Positions 19,101-29,000 of a stretch of DNA of 64,000 nucleotides are shown here, one piece after another (position 1 is the first letter of the stretch; every line of letters begins with the position of its first letter). Source of the DNA: Chromera velia. Its lineage: Eukaryota; Sar; Chromeraceae. Below the pieces are notes generated by a model, which was not told the DNA's origin, did not search any database, and saw only the letters and a list, made by a program, of their open reading frames with translations. The DNA lies in NCBI GenBank assembly GCA_018398765.1, contig JAHBMJ010004548.1, positions 11,897-75,896 on the forward strand, read 5' to 3'. The position numbers and the translations under genes are program-made.

Positions 19101-21398
19101 TGAGCCTCTTGCCTGACGAGAGTTTCACCATTCGTACAGATTGATTCTCACTTCCAATCTACTTTTATTCTGTTCCTCTTGCCAGCTGCTTCTCTCCATG
19201 CCGTCGCTTAAATCGTCGGGATTCGTCTTGGATCAATATGAGTTGCTTTGATCCTGAAAGATCGATTCGTTCCCTGAATTCCATTGTCTCCCCGCTTGTT
19301 CGAGTGCAGGCTGTGACAGACACAACTATCAGCCTCGTAGTGAGAGTGGCTCTGGTTCACCTGCTCCTCGTCTCCATCGGCGCCTTCATTATTAGGTGCC
19401 TTGCTTTTATTATCTCAGACCGTCTGTCAACGAAACAGAAAGGAGAAGGGGAGCTATGTGTGTGGACCTGCTTACCGATGTCGGAGAAGCCGTGCTGGAA
19501 ACGAGTGGTAGAAACTCTCTGGAAGCTGCTGCTTCCAGCTCTCCAACGGTGTCGAAAATCGTGTCGACCCTGTCGCAGCAAGGGGGGCGGAGGCACACAG
19601 TATTGCAAGTGCGGTGTACGCAGACAAGTTGTGTGTGTGCGTCTGCAGAAGGGCGGTCACGCCCTGGTGCCCGTGAAGGTCCTTTCTCGAAGGGCCCAAG
19701 GGAAAAGGAGGACGAAGATGACAGACGCTTCTCGAATGACGAGACACTCTGCCTCTCTAAAATTGCCGACAGTTTCTGTTGACACGCAGGTGGGGGATGA
19801 ATCAGACGCTTCTAAATTGTGTCTGAGTCTGAACACTTCAGAACGTCGCACGTTTGACTCCTGCTTCAGGCCTCTTTGCAAGACGTTGGAAGGTGTGAAC
19901 ATCACATTGAACTCAGAGAGGAACAGCAGAGGGGGTAGGAAAAAAGGATCGGTATTCGGAGAGAAAGGACACTGCGGATTCTGGGGGGAGGCTTTCCGGT
20001 CTTCCCCGCACGACCTCCGGCAGCTCCCTTTCCTCCTCAGTTTCTGCTTTCGTCTGGGTGTCCTCTGTGACGCTTCAATGAATCAGGGACAGGCGAAGGA
20101 AGACAACGACAAGCGCTTCATCGCCTTTTCCTGTGAGGAGACGGCAGAGCACTGTGCAATCGTGAGAGAGCTGCTCAGCGTCCCCCACCCGGGCTCTCCT
20201 CTCATCTCAAGAGACTCCGGTCATGGCCTCACTGGTCAACCGAATGTCTTCTCTCCAGGCATCGGGAGACCGGCAGGAGATGTGGGTGAGCACAGTGTTA
20301 GCGCTTCCAGACCCTCTCAGGCGTGCAATCGAGAAGGCATAGGAGAAGAAGAAAGCGATAGACCCTATTCTCCCGCCCGTGAGGGTGCCATCGAGGCTGA
20401 TGCTTCAGCCTCGCTCTCTGTGGCTTCACGGGTTGAAGAATCAAAAAGGGGGGGAGAGTCTGACTGTCAGTCTGAGAGCGATGCCTCCCTGTCCCTCAAC
20501 AGCCTCTCCCTTTCAGACGATCCCTCTCTCCTCGCATTCGCAGTAAGAAGAATGAGAGCGGCACACGCTGTCGGTGAGCCTTTGCATGAGGGCGCAGACG
20601 CCGCCGCGAGTGCACCGGTGGGTGTTGACCAGTCCGCGCCTGCGGCTATCCATCAACAGAAAGTGATTAAGGGAGAAGAAGGGAGAGAGGAAACCGGGAG
20701 GCCCCAGATGGACGAAGAGAAGGGACGACTCAATCGGGGACAGACACTGTCAGACAAATTGTTGTGGAAGCGAAGGGGTGAGAAGCATGAAGGGGGGGAA
20801 CCGACAGCAGGTGTGGGTGACAGCCTGAGGCGGAAAGGTGGGGGTTCCTCCGACTGTGGATGTGGAGAGGACGATCAGATCGTGACTCAGACTCAGAGGC
20901 AATGGACGGAGGAGGACGCAGAGACAGCAGACGGCGCCCTTACAGATCGATTGATCTCCTTCCATCACGATGTCTCGACGGAGCGCCCGGAAGGAGCGCT
21001 GGTGAATTCTCTGGAGGAGTGGCTGCGGGAGGGTTCGAGTGAAAAGGAGAGGCAATGCCTTTGGAGGATGGCTGCGGTTGGACGTGCGTTCTTCGATTCT
21101 CCCTCGATTGAGAGTGCCTTGAGGGACAAGGGGATACCGCTGGGGGACTTCCAGGAGAAAATGGAGCTCTTGCTTCACCTCCACCCTGCACAACTCCTTC
21201 AGGTAAGGATAAGGGCGGTAGCCAAGGTCGCATCATAACTTTTCTTCTCTAGCGTGCGTGCGCGCACGCGCGTGTGTGTGTGTGTGTGTGTGTGTCTGTG
21301 TGTGTGTCTGTGTGTGTGTCTGTGTGTGTGTCTCGTTGCATCTTCAGTTATTGCAGAAAGCGACACCTCTGCGTGCAAGAAATTCAACATCTGCATGA
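3617..21398 (+). CDS. Giant multidomain membrane/surface protein (PPC x4, RCC1 x2, EGF-like, HYR x2, GCC2/GCC3, multi-TM)
   Basis: About 23 exons chain with matching phases: 3617-3747, 4147-4388, 4633-4846, 5353-5591, 5849-6056, 6314-6583, 6970-7196, 7439-7640, 7873-8114, 8327-8540, 9002-9395, 9857-10614, (10707-10874), 11048-~11168, 12673-13069, 13588-14333, 14665-14949, 15270-15594, 15784-15903, 16377-17151, 17427-19085, 19310-21202 and 21348-21398 (TGA). This codes for roughly 3,300 residues. Domain order is signal peptide, four PPC-like modules, two RCC1 propellers separated by an EGF-like piece, two HYR domains, cysteine-rich GCC2/GCC3 repeats, about nine membrane helices, and a cytosolic tail of about 600 residues. 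Nearly all ectodomain module borders are phase-1 introns, the arrangement expected for exon shuffling. An adhesion or receptor-like role at the cell surface is inference. Two problems are an in-frame TAG at 18021-18023 and a frame break in the EGF exon. The initiating ATG lies in an unplaced upstream exon. Fusion of two adjacent genes cannot be excluded, but no alternative start or 3' end stands out. Confidence 0.7.
4147..4846 (+). other. PPC-like module 1 (two exons, 4147-4388 and 4633-4846)
   Basis: The first exon carries HDTIQTAFDLSDRF, then GVWF and VSVDTCTGTS. The second carries VLAGAACPSGFADCECKG, a SRMSF strand, GGSHIFVLVR and a terminal FNLTVMLTG with an N-glycosylation sequon. The order (TA.DLS..., G.W...., V...TC..T, D..L.V..G..C....C., S.V.F, Y.I.V, G.F.L.V) matches the bacterial pre-peptidase C-terminal (PPC) beta-sandwich. 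The intron inside the module is phase 0 and the introns flanking it are phase 1. The donor at 4389 is GTCCGT. Confidence 0.65.
5353..6056 (+). other. PPC-like module 2 (5353-5591 and 5849-6056)
   Basis: Same two-exon layout as module 1, with SHDTIQTAFDLSDRF, CGGDSDRPGVWFQL and VSVNTCTGTT in the first half. The second half has DTAVGVLSGAKCPSDSSRC, SRVSSVMSGGSEIFVVVR and FNLTVTLTG. The internal intron has a good GTACGT donor at the same position in the domain as in module 1. Confidence 0.65.
6083..6151. repeat. Compound (TC)n-(TG)n microsatellite in intron
   Basis: CT-rich repeat running directly into TG repeat, in that order on the sense strand of the giant gene. Confidence 0.9.
6314..6583 (+). 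other. Unassigned cysteine-containing module exon of the giant gene
   Basis: A single 90-codon phase 1-1 exon between PPC modules 2 and 3. It begins EPCNATVPVNFSS and ends VAKGSRYVTCAG, has six cysteines and two or three N-glycosylation sequons. It may be a strongly diverged relative of the PPC modules or a separate extracellular fold. I do not recognise it. Confidence 0.55.
6970..7640 (+). other. PPC-like module 3 (6970-7196 and 7439-7640)
   Basis: The first half carries PHDTIQTALDLSDRF and GVWFSLSVSR. The second carries VVGALSGSGCPSDFSACQC, GGPEVFLLVRPY and FNLTVTLSG. Only a GC donor (GCAAGT at 7197) keeps the frame between the halves. The otherwise conserved TCTGT strand end is shortened to SLHTS. 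Confidence 0.6.
7873..8540 (+). other. PPC-like module 4 (7873-8114 and 8327-8540)
   Basis: Carries HNTIQAAFDLSDRF, WYRLRLPES and VSVDTCTGTS, then TTIGVLSGAGCASDSSVC, SRVSFMERGGSEVFVVI and FNLTVIVEL. The phase 0 internal intron and phase 1 flanks match the other copies. The following phase-1 intron leads to the first RCC1 exon. Confidence 0.65.
9002..10614 (+). other. RCC1 beta-propeller 1 (exons 9002-9395 and 9857-10614)
   Basis: Repeated blades with the RCC1 signature are visible: GDLFGFGSNIHGQLGLEDRG, VISFGDNRYGQLG, LFMWGRGEERQLGLGD, LFSWGGNGNGQLGNG, VFGFGRDSDGQLGLGN, VFSFGRNEEGQLGLGH and a final KNREGQLGLGG. These are preceded by HS/HT(L/F) strands such as GASHSLAV, GGHTLVA and SRHSFVRV. 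Seven or so blades make one full propeller. Here it sits in the ectodomain, so a nucleotide-exchange role like that of nuclear RCC1 is unlikely; protein binding is more plausible (inference). Confidence 0.8.
10707..10874 (+). other. Possible extra phase 1-1 exon after RCC1 propeller 1
   Basis: An open 56-codon stretch with a CTGCAG acceptor and a GTATGG donor, exactly compatible with its neighbours (phase 1 at both ends). No domain is recognised, and direct splicing from 10614 to 11048 is also in frame, so the exon may be optional or spurious. Confidence 0.3.
11048..11168 (+). pseudogene. EGF-like (calcium-binding type) exon with broken frame
   Basis: The acceptor-proximal frame begins ALDVDECA, the classic EGF-CA start. 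The end of the module (AICKDTVGSFVCECPQG) is in a different frame. A one-base loss or two-base gain between about 11068 and 11095 explains this. No short intron with usable sites resolves it. It may be a sequence error or real decay. Confidence 0.5.
11382..12466. repeat. 49-bp minisatellite, 22 units, inside an intron of the giant gene
   Basis: Unit begins CTGTGTCTATTTCCTTCTTT and ends ATCGCATGCCGG, 49 bp. Twenty-two units fill the interval exactly if two 3-bp insertions (TAATATTT variants at 11781 and 12274) are counted. Two markers (CCGTCTTT/GATTGC and TAATATTT) recur 493 bp apart, showing that a ten-unit block was itself duplicated. The unit contains no AG dinucleotide and is pyrimidine-rich on the sense strand. 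Confidence 0.95.
12673..14333 (+). other. RCC1 beta-propeller 2 (exons 12673-13069 and 13588-14333)
   Basis: Paralogous to the propeller at 9002-10614, with the same exon split (phase 2 internal intron, H-S junction) and the same blade order. Part of the DNA is almost identical, especially the last 300 bp of the second exon, while the blades in the middle (for example VLGFGRNFFGQLGLQ) have diverged. Confidence 0.8.
14665..15594 (+). other. Two HYR-type domains (14665-14949 and 15270-15594)
   Basis: The first exon starts ATFECPPSVIHFQNDPG and ends IFDVGEPEKILVQVTDSM then CEFIVKI. The second starts DTESPLLTCSPPLTLN, with DNVDDPLNITLSYSHVNGSD, VRVEGTDRAGNKGSCIIVV at its end. These fit the hyalin repeat (HYR) pattern of immunoglobulin-like extracellular repeats. 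The second exon runs on into CPSNSERDTADSACLCK, the start of the GCC2/GCC3 cysteine repeats. The central part of the first domain fits poorly. Confidence 0.6.
15784..17151 (+). other. GCC2/GCC3 (ephrin-receptor-like) cysteine repeats (15784-15903 and 16377-17151)
   Basis: Repeating units of the type GYYRDP...C.PC...S.S..GST..SQC.C are clear: SGYYRDPTAWERDARTVC, NFYRSPPEEGFSCRPC, GFYRDPSVPNTSICRQC and GHYFSPADT. They end with CEQCPIHAECSG. The unit border crosses introns in phase 2. After the last repeat the exon continues with about 130 residues of linker before NEGHEG, joined in phase 0 to PVCSECKKG in the next exon. The family is the ephrin-receptor-like cysteine domain found in many protist surface proteins. 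Confidence 0.75.
16046..16170. repeat. Compound (TC)n-(TG)n microsatellite in intron
   Basis: TC repeats with TCTG interruptions followed by TG repeats, between two GCC2/GCC3 exons. An ACTC tetranucleotide run follows at about 16237-16285. Confidence 0.9.
17427..19085 (+). other. Membrane region of the giant protein, interrupted by an in-frame TAG
   Basis: The frame opened at 17427 stays in register to 19085 except for a TAG at 18021-18023. Hydrophobic helices before the stop include ALGLFLLMLALVLGYTFMV, ILTVFLTALGFLADLA and LFVPVGVICLIGTIGLMVVL. After it come VILSTLFLWASSLVSAPLA, VSLGVLLAGVFGVPLLIASF, ILNVHAVLFLLLQTIV and WLETFSLTVWFFGVTVVK. Protein-like sequence on both sides in the same frame argues that the stop is spliced out, read through, an error, or a recent null mutation. 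Confidence 0.65.
19310..21398 (+). other. Last membrane helix and cytosolic tail of the giant protein
   Basis: A phase-0 GTCTGT donor at 19086 joins a GTGCAG acceptor at 19309, giving VTVVK-AVTDTTISLVV and a further long hydrophobic stretch to about FIIRCLAFII. The remaining 600 or so residues are hydrophilic, with a Cys/Arg cluster (CRKSCRPC), acidic and Ser-rich stretches, and a conserved-looking end (FDSPSIESALRDKGIPLGDF). A GTAAGG donor at 21203 leads to a short last exon ending at TGA 21396-21398. Confidence 0.6.
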
Positions 21399-23019
21399 TT
21401 CTTTGAAGTCGCTCTGGAACTGTTTTGTTTTCTGGCTCACTGTTTTGTTTTTTATTCCGCTTATGGGAGTGGCCTTCGTCATAAGTGTTTTCTTCAGGGG
21501 AACTTTCATTTTCCTTGTCATTCTTTTATTTTTTTTCTTATACTTTTTTTTTGCTACTCGCATTTGCAGTTATACCAGTGCTAACCAGTGCTTCCTTGCG
21601 GCGGCGTGCATTTCTCGTGCTTGTTCAGGCCGTCAGTCTAACAGAGAAGTGGGAAGATTTTGAGAATTGGAGGAAACTTGCGGATACTTGCGGAAAGAAA
21701 ATGTATTTAAAAACCACGTAAAAACCTAGGTAAAAACGTGTGATCTTAATGTGATCAAACCTAGCATCAAACATAATCAAATCAATCAATGCAAAAGCTA
21801 ATATAAAAATTAGTAGTAGCTAGTAGTACAAAAACTTATATCAGGTTGCTCTTTATGCATAATAAGTACAGTGATTGTCTTTAAATTTAATCTACACAAT
21901 ATTCTTTTAAGTAACTGATGATAACTATGCACAGATATAGAGATCAAGAAAAAAAAAATAGAAATTTAAAGAAAAAAAGGAAAACAAAAGAAAACTAAAG
22001 ACGGCTGTTGGTAATTGTTGGTATAGCAGTCGGTTCCAGCTATTATACAGGGCGGCGCGCCCTTGGATGGGACGTGCAGCGGCGCCCGCCGGCGCGCGCC
22101 TAGCCAGCACCATTTTTAAGCGCGGCACAAAATCTGGCCTTTCGGGACCGCGCGCGCAATTCAGGGTATGGATGCTCAAAATTGCTTAAATGATTCGTCT
22201 GAGCAGATTAAAAAAGGGTTTTCACATATAGAGCTCACCTTCCCAAATTTCTGGACCTGGCATGTGTTTGGCGGTCCAACACCAGTATATGTCGGGCATG
22301 TCCAAAAAATACGGTGCAGAGCCGCGCGCGTATATCACCCCTGTCATCGCGCGCGCACGAAAACCAACCCCCGCGTGAGCACGCGTATGCGCGTATGTGC
22401 ACACGTACACAGACAGGTCGAAGACAGGTCAGATCATGGCAGATCCGATCGAAGGAAGGAAAATAGACGGAAGATGAAGTTGAAACTGTTGAGACAAAGA
22501 AGAAGACATGAAGAAGAGAGGGAGGAGGTGCATATGCAGTAGCTCGACGAACGAAGGAAAGAAGGAAGCAAAGAAGGAAGGAAAGAAAGAAGGAAGGAAG
22601 GAAGGATTGAAGAATCAATAGACGATGAAATCATTGACAGAAGTGAAAAATTCGAATTGATGACCATCTATTTCAAAGTATGTTTACCGGGGTGATTGAT
22701 AATGTCAGTCGCCCCGCCCTAGCTAGCTGCCGTCCCCATAAGTGTTGGTATATGCCTCTACTGTAATCAGAGCCAATCAGAGCCTGTTTGGCTGACGAAT
22801 TGACCCAGAGAGCACCGTTGCTGGCTATAGAGAAGCCTTTGAGCAAGGTGTTTGATGAGGTTTTGTCGGTTGATCCGCACCTGTACGTCTCCCAGTTTGT
22901 TTGGCGTCTCCGGTTCAGCTCATCTTGAGACTCACTTTCTCCTTTTGGTCTCCAAGTGGAAACGTTCACTTCAGTAAACTGCATTCTAATCATTTGAGCG
23001 AAGTAGAAGGAGAGAAGAG
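21399..23019. other. Intergenic region between giant gene and methyltransferase gene
   Basis: Contains a markedly AT-rich block (about 21700-22000), then a CpG-rich block of alternating GC sequence (about 22040-22175 and 22310-22400), then a purine-rich GGAA/GAAG microsatellite at about 22550-22610. A hydrophobic open stretch around 21400-21560 is T-rich low complexity and is not called a gene. I see no RNA gene or transposase here. Confidence 0.6.
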
Positions 23020-26000
23020 ATGACTGGCTCTCTTTTGGCATTCTTTTTGGAGTTCGCTCCAACTCTGGACTTGAGCAAGTCAGACATCAATCAAGCAAGA
23101 AGCATTTACGATTCGTTGGCGACAAGGTTCTCGAAAGATGCCGCCAGCTCGTCGAGATCGCTTTTCATATGGAGCTCTGAAGATGCTGCGAAAGCTCTGG
23201 CTGCACTGAGCCATGGTGAAGCATCATGGACGACAGTCCTCTTCGTGTCGTGGACTTGCGCCAGGGGTGCAGATGAGCAGGGGGATCGGGTGGATGTGCG
23301 GGATGTGATCTCAAGTCTGGTTGAATTGTTTAAGTCTCTTTACAAAAAACCGTGTGAGGACAGAAGCTTCCGTATTGAGGTCCTGCGTGCGTTGCTGCAT
23401 ACTTTTTTCGCCCTGTTTGCGGAGGTGGAAAAAGTGGATCGTTCCTTCTGTATTGGCGTGATGGAACGGATCAGATCGAACCTTCTGGCTGCATTCCAAA
23501 GATCCCTAGAGAGACCCAGTGGGGGACTCCCAACGTCTCAGAAGGATGCATTGACTCGAGGTTCCACTTCCATCCCAGAACTCGGACAGTTCATCAAAGA
23601 GGTCCTGAGGGAAATGGATACGAGAGGCCTGCAGGTGGGTGAGTGCATGAGGTAGGAGGGGGTCCTTCGTTACGATGATGATGCCCTGTGAACTCTCTCG
23701 GTGACATCATTGTAGATCTTTGTGTTCGTTTTCTGCAGTCTGTCGCACCCTCATATGCTCTTTGATCCGCCTTCTGTCTAGCCCCTCATCACTCTGTCGG
23801 CCATTCTATCTGATGTCTTCTTCTCTTCGTCGCCCCTTCCTTTTGTTGGACGCCTTCCCTTCCAATATACCAAAGACAACTTATCTGCTTTTTCACCTTT
23901 GACTGAATGTCCTTTTCTTCCCCTCTGATCCTCGTCTCTCTGATCTCAGGCTGACGCAAGTCTACTTCTAGGGTCACTCGGCCCGTCCTTCCGAGAAGGG
24001 ACTGTGGGTGCCCCCCCCGGTCTCGCCAAGGCAATGGCGATATGCCATCTTCTTCCCTTGGAGTTTGAGCATCTGAGGGCGACTGCAGGCTTCGCAGTGG
24101 CATCTCAGACAGCCATCGCCTGCTGTTCGCAGTTGTGGAATCCCCCTGCGGCCACGCTTGCGGGTGGGAGTGGAGGCGCGGGTCCGGCACCATCGGCAGC
24201 GTCGGCGCCGCCGGTGGGAGGAAATAAGATTGATGAGATGGAGAAAGAGGAAAAGCGGTCCAGGGGGTTGATAAAAGAGCATCGCAGATTTGCTCTTCTG
24301 TTTGCTGTTGCATTTTTCGATCTGGTGTTTCCTGTTGTGGAGATAGGGATTAGAGGGCATGTACCTGAGGGGGGGGGAGGGTCAAGTTTGGATTCCAGTT
24401 CCAGGCCAATTGATGGTGCGGCTGAACCGATTGATGCGCTCGATTTGCGCGGATTTCGACGTGAGATGTTGACACAGGGACTATGGGACAAGGAGGCCGA
24501 AGTTCGGAAAAACGCTAGACACTTACTGAGAGGTCTGCTTACCCAAGCTGAGGGACTTTGGCATTTGGGGGCAGGTGATGTGGTTGGAGAGTGCAAGAAG
24601 GGGAAGGCAAAGGGGAAAGGAAAGAAGGGAGGGAAGGAAAAGGATGAAGCCGGGGGGGGGGAGAATGGTGAAGTGATGCACAAAATTCACAGCACCACGT
24701 GTATTCCAGGAGACAATCCAGCGATACTCTCCGCACGTGACCACCGAAATTGCTGGTCCTTGTTGTTAGGTCTGTTTGAGGATGCCGAGGAGTACTCGCT
24801 CCATCTGTTGAAGGACAATTGGAACAAAACACCAGATCTCGTGGAGACTGCAGGGAAAGTTTCTGCATTTGCACACGCATGCGAGGGGGGGGACTGGGCA
24901 CGTTCGCCGGGGGATGTGGAAGGTCCCGGGGGGGTTGGAAGTGGTCCCGTTGGAGGTTCGCATTTTCTTTCTTTTCGTCCAGAATGGTTAGAGATTTTAC
25001 TTCGTCGCTGTTTGACCCATCCGAATATTAGTCTTTCTCGATTTGTTCTTTCGGACTTTTTGGGCATTTCTGAGACGGGAGGGAGCAAGTGTAGCGTGTG
25101 GGCGGGAGGGGGGGCTCCATCCAGGTCGCGTTCTGGAGACCGTCGGCCTTCTCCTCCTTCTGGGCACTCAGCGCTTCATCTGTCTGCTGAGTTTATCCTC
25201 ACCGCGCTTGTCCCTAACCTCTGTCAGGTCTGTCTGTTCCTTCACAGTATTTCATGAGCATGTATTGGGTGGGTTGGGTTTTCATGAGATGACTGTTGGG
25301 ATAAGAGGCCAGTCTCTCACGCATGACGACTTTTGTTTTTGTATGTCTGTTGAGGAACTCATCAAGGCAGGGAAGAGAATGCAGATTCATTGATTCATAA
25401 TGGGGGGACGTCAATCAGGTACACATGCACTGAAAACTGAAAAGAGGGGTCAACAGATAAAAGAAAAGAAGGAAGGAAGAAATCTTCCTTTTCCCTCCCT
25501 TGTTGGTCGTTCCTCCACCATCCTGGTGCATCGCTTTCTGCCTCTGTCCATGCAGACTGCGTTGTTCACCAAGAGCCACGCGAAGGATACCGAGGAGGGC
25601 GTGACGTCTCTGTGCAGAGACTTTCTCCTTCATGCTGCGGGGATGCCCCTGGCAGAACGGCACTCAGCCAAGGCACTCGACAGAGCTACAAGGATTGTCT
25701 CGAGGTCAGATATCACTTCCTTCCTTCCTTCCTCCCTTCCGTCTGCAGATCTCTTTTCTGTTAGCCGCCGTTCTGAGAGAATCAATCGGTCCTTGTGAGA
25801 CGGCACACTCTCTCTGTGTGTCGAACGCGTGAGGCGGCGGGGGGTGTATCGGGGGCAAGCTGTCTTCTGAGTCTTTTTGGAGGAGCAGATTTGAGAATGA
25901 AGAGGGACCGGGGAGCCATAAGAAGCGTCCGACTAATGAAGCAGAGTGACGGGCATGGAGAGAGATGAGGCAGGCTGGAGCTTTGGAGGTTCGTCTGACC

Positions 26001-29000
26001 TTTTGGTGCTCGATCAATTTGCTGCCATTCCATTCCACCCTGTCCTGCCGCTTCCTCCTCTTTTCTTCCTTCCTTTCAGGTTTTTCTTCTCGATCATCCG
26101 GCATGCGGAACACTTCACCCCCTTGCGTGTGCTCCTGAACGTTCTTGCGGAGACGCCCTCCGAGGACCCCCCAGAGGCTGGAGGGATTCTCGCCCTCCCT
26201 TCCGAGATTGCTCTCTGCGATGCTGCGAGAGGTGCAAGCAGTGCGGAGGTCCGGGTCCTGCCTCGTGTCTTCGGTCGACGTGAGGCTGCAGGAGCCCTGT
26301 TCTTATTCTCACACCATGTCAGATTGGTCCCTCAACCTCTCCGTCACTCCTTCTACCTCATTGTGTTGCGTGTACTCAGAGCGCACACACGCGTAGAGGG
26401 GCTGTCGCTGTCCCAATTGATGGTTCTTGTCGCTCTGATCCCCACCAGAGTTTTCAGAAGACCAGAAGTACAGGCCGAAATTGTCAAACTCATTCGCGCA
26501 GTATTCCCAGATGCCATTCAGTTCCGTCATGACTTCCACAGCCTTTGGCATCAGCTTCTCTCTCCCGATGTCGGTGTCGAAACTTCAAATCAAATTTCCT
26601 CGAGACGACGAAGAGTTCAGGGCGACTCCACCAGAGAGAGGACTAACGCTGCAGGAGGGGGTGGGGCTACATCCCGCCATGACGCTAGATACAGCACTGT
26701 CTCGTCTGTCTTTCTGGACAGACCGAAGAGAAAGAGTTCAGAGATCCGCCTTCCAGCCAAACACGCCAGTGACGTCCCCGCACACGGAGGCACAATGCAT
26801 GCTGAGTCCCCCCCACCGGACTTAGAATTCGAAGCTCATCCTCATGCCTTCTCTTCTTCTGTCCTGTTCAACGGGGCAGGGGACCCTCCAGCAACAGAGA
26901 AGATCAAAACCAGGACAGCCAAGAAGGCAGAGACTCTACCGAGAGCTCTGTCAAGTTTAGAGAACGACCCACAGGACCAGGTTCATCTCGGCATGTGGGA
27001 AGGAGACGGCGCCACTGTGGGAGGAGAGGAACAATTGATCGGGGCGTCTCCTCAGTCAGGTGGACGGGAGGATGCGAAAGCGAGACGGAGCACCGGGAAA
27101 GAAAATGAGGCTGTGAAATCAAAGCAGCTGAGACAAAAACGTGCGTGTACGATTGCGGGGGCAGGAGCTAACCTTCCTCCAGGCGCCTCCCCTTCTCTTC
27201 TGATTGGATATGGCGGAGGGGTGGAAGCAGGGATCGGGCCTGCAGAGATATTTGCAGAGTCTCCTTTGCTTCCGGGGGAAAACTTTGACTCGGACTTCGC
27301 CCAGTGGTGAGTCGATCGACACTATTTCTCTTGCTTCCTCGCTTTCTTTCCATGAGAGGATGCGGTCGGTATATTTCCTCATCTTCCCCTTACCGTCATG
27401 TGCTTTCCTTCCTTCCTTCCTTTCTTTTTTGCCATCAAAAGCCGAGACATCGCAACCCGCTCTTCCAGTCTGCACCCACTTCACTCTTTTGTTTGTTTGC
27501 ATGTTTTTTTGTTTGTTTGTTTGTTTCCTTGTTTGTTTGCGAGTGTGTATGTGCAGGTACGTGCCTCGGTTTTTCTCTCCCTCCCCAGTGGCTGTGTGTC
27601 GCCCTGGCATGAAGGGATCGGCAGCTTGCAGAAGGACAGAGGAGGAACTGGAAGTCAGAGCTGTGGGGGAGATGAAGGGAGGGACCTTCAGGGTCAGTCT
27701 GCGGGATGGATGGATGAAGGGACTTTCAGCCTCTTTTGTTGGATCTGGTTTTTCTCTTCGTGTCTCTGGGTCTACGGCGGAGTGCAAAGAATGCGATCTG
27801 TTTTCCCCGCTTTCCAAAACATGCTCACTTTCTTTCTCCCCCCCGCCGTGTCTTCCTGTCCGTGACTGCCCGCCTCTGTGCCTTTTTGTTCTGATGTGCG
27901 CCTCCGCGATGATCAATGGTGCGTGATGGCCTGCCTGCCTGCTTCGTTGTCTGCCTGCAGCTGACCGGCCGAGGCCTCTGCCGTCTCCTCCAGTGCGTAC
28001 ACAGCGACAAGCTCTACTCATGTACAGTGGTCAGTCAGTCAGTCAGTCAGTCAAGCGAGAAAATTTTTGTTCTGTTCAGTCGTTCATCGGGAAAGGGACA
28101 TCGATTTTTTTCTCGTCGCATCTGTTTTTGAACTTCTTTTTTCTCCCCTGTTTCGTTCTCTTTCACCTCCTAGTTCCCGACTTCCCGCCCAGTCTAGTGG
28201 TCTCGGGCTCATTTTACTGAACTGTAGTGCCCCCCTTCTGTGTTTTGTGTCTGCAGGTTTCTTTCAATTCCTTTCTCCCAGGACTGCGCCAGATCTACTC
28301 GCGCCCTTACCTCCACGCCCCCACTGTGAATTCCCGTCTGTTCATTTTGGCTTTTGTGGCCTCCAGCATGGACAAGTTCGTCTGTCGAGCCCTGGACCCC
28401 CAGAACCCCCAGTTTTTGGGGTGGAAGGGTACGGAAGACCCTCTAGACAGAATGCCCATGCCCCCCCTGGCACCCAACCCTACGCTAGCATTCAGGGTGA
28501 CTAAGGAAGAGACCCTTGCGGTGAGTGAACAAAGAAGGGGGGCAGCGGGGGTCTCGAGAAAAACCTAAGATAGCGTGCGTCGATCACTTTTGAAAGGGGA
28601 AGAGGAACAGGGAAGGTGTCGCATGGTGCCTGTATTCTGAAGGAGTGCTGCTTACATGAGAGGAATTTTGGTCTGCTTCTCCTTTCGCTCTTGGATTTTG
28701 ACACATATTTCGATTCAGTCCTCCCTTCAACTCCTTTTCTATTTCTTCCTTTGTTTCTGCAGGCAATCGCCTCTGACGTGATGTCCCTTGTGTACCTCCG
28801 CATAGAGGAGGCAGCAGCCAGCAGACCCTCAGCCAAGTTCTCTGGTCGGTTTCTTTGTCTTGTCTCTCTTTTGCCTGATAATAAAATAGTCCACCGGACC
28901 GTGTTCTTGATCGGATGCGCAGTGGGGGGGGGAGAATTCCCAACAGGAAGGCAAGGAACGCAGCTCTGTGTTCTTCTCAATTCTGCCTGTCCCCTTTGCT

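Noticed and set aside
21274-21663. Hydrophobic 129-codon frame after the giant gene
   Set aside because: Arises from TG and T-rich low-complexity sequence. The splice into 21348-21398 already ends the giant gene there.
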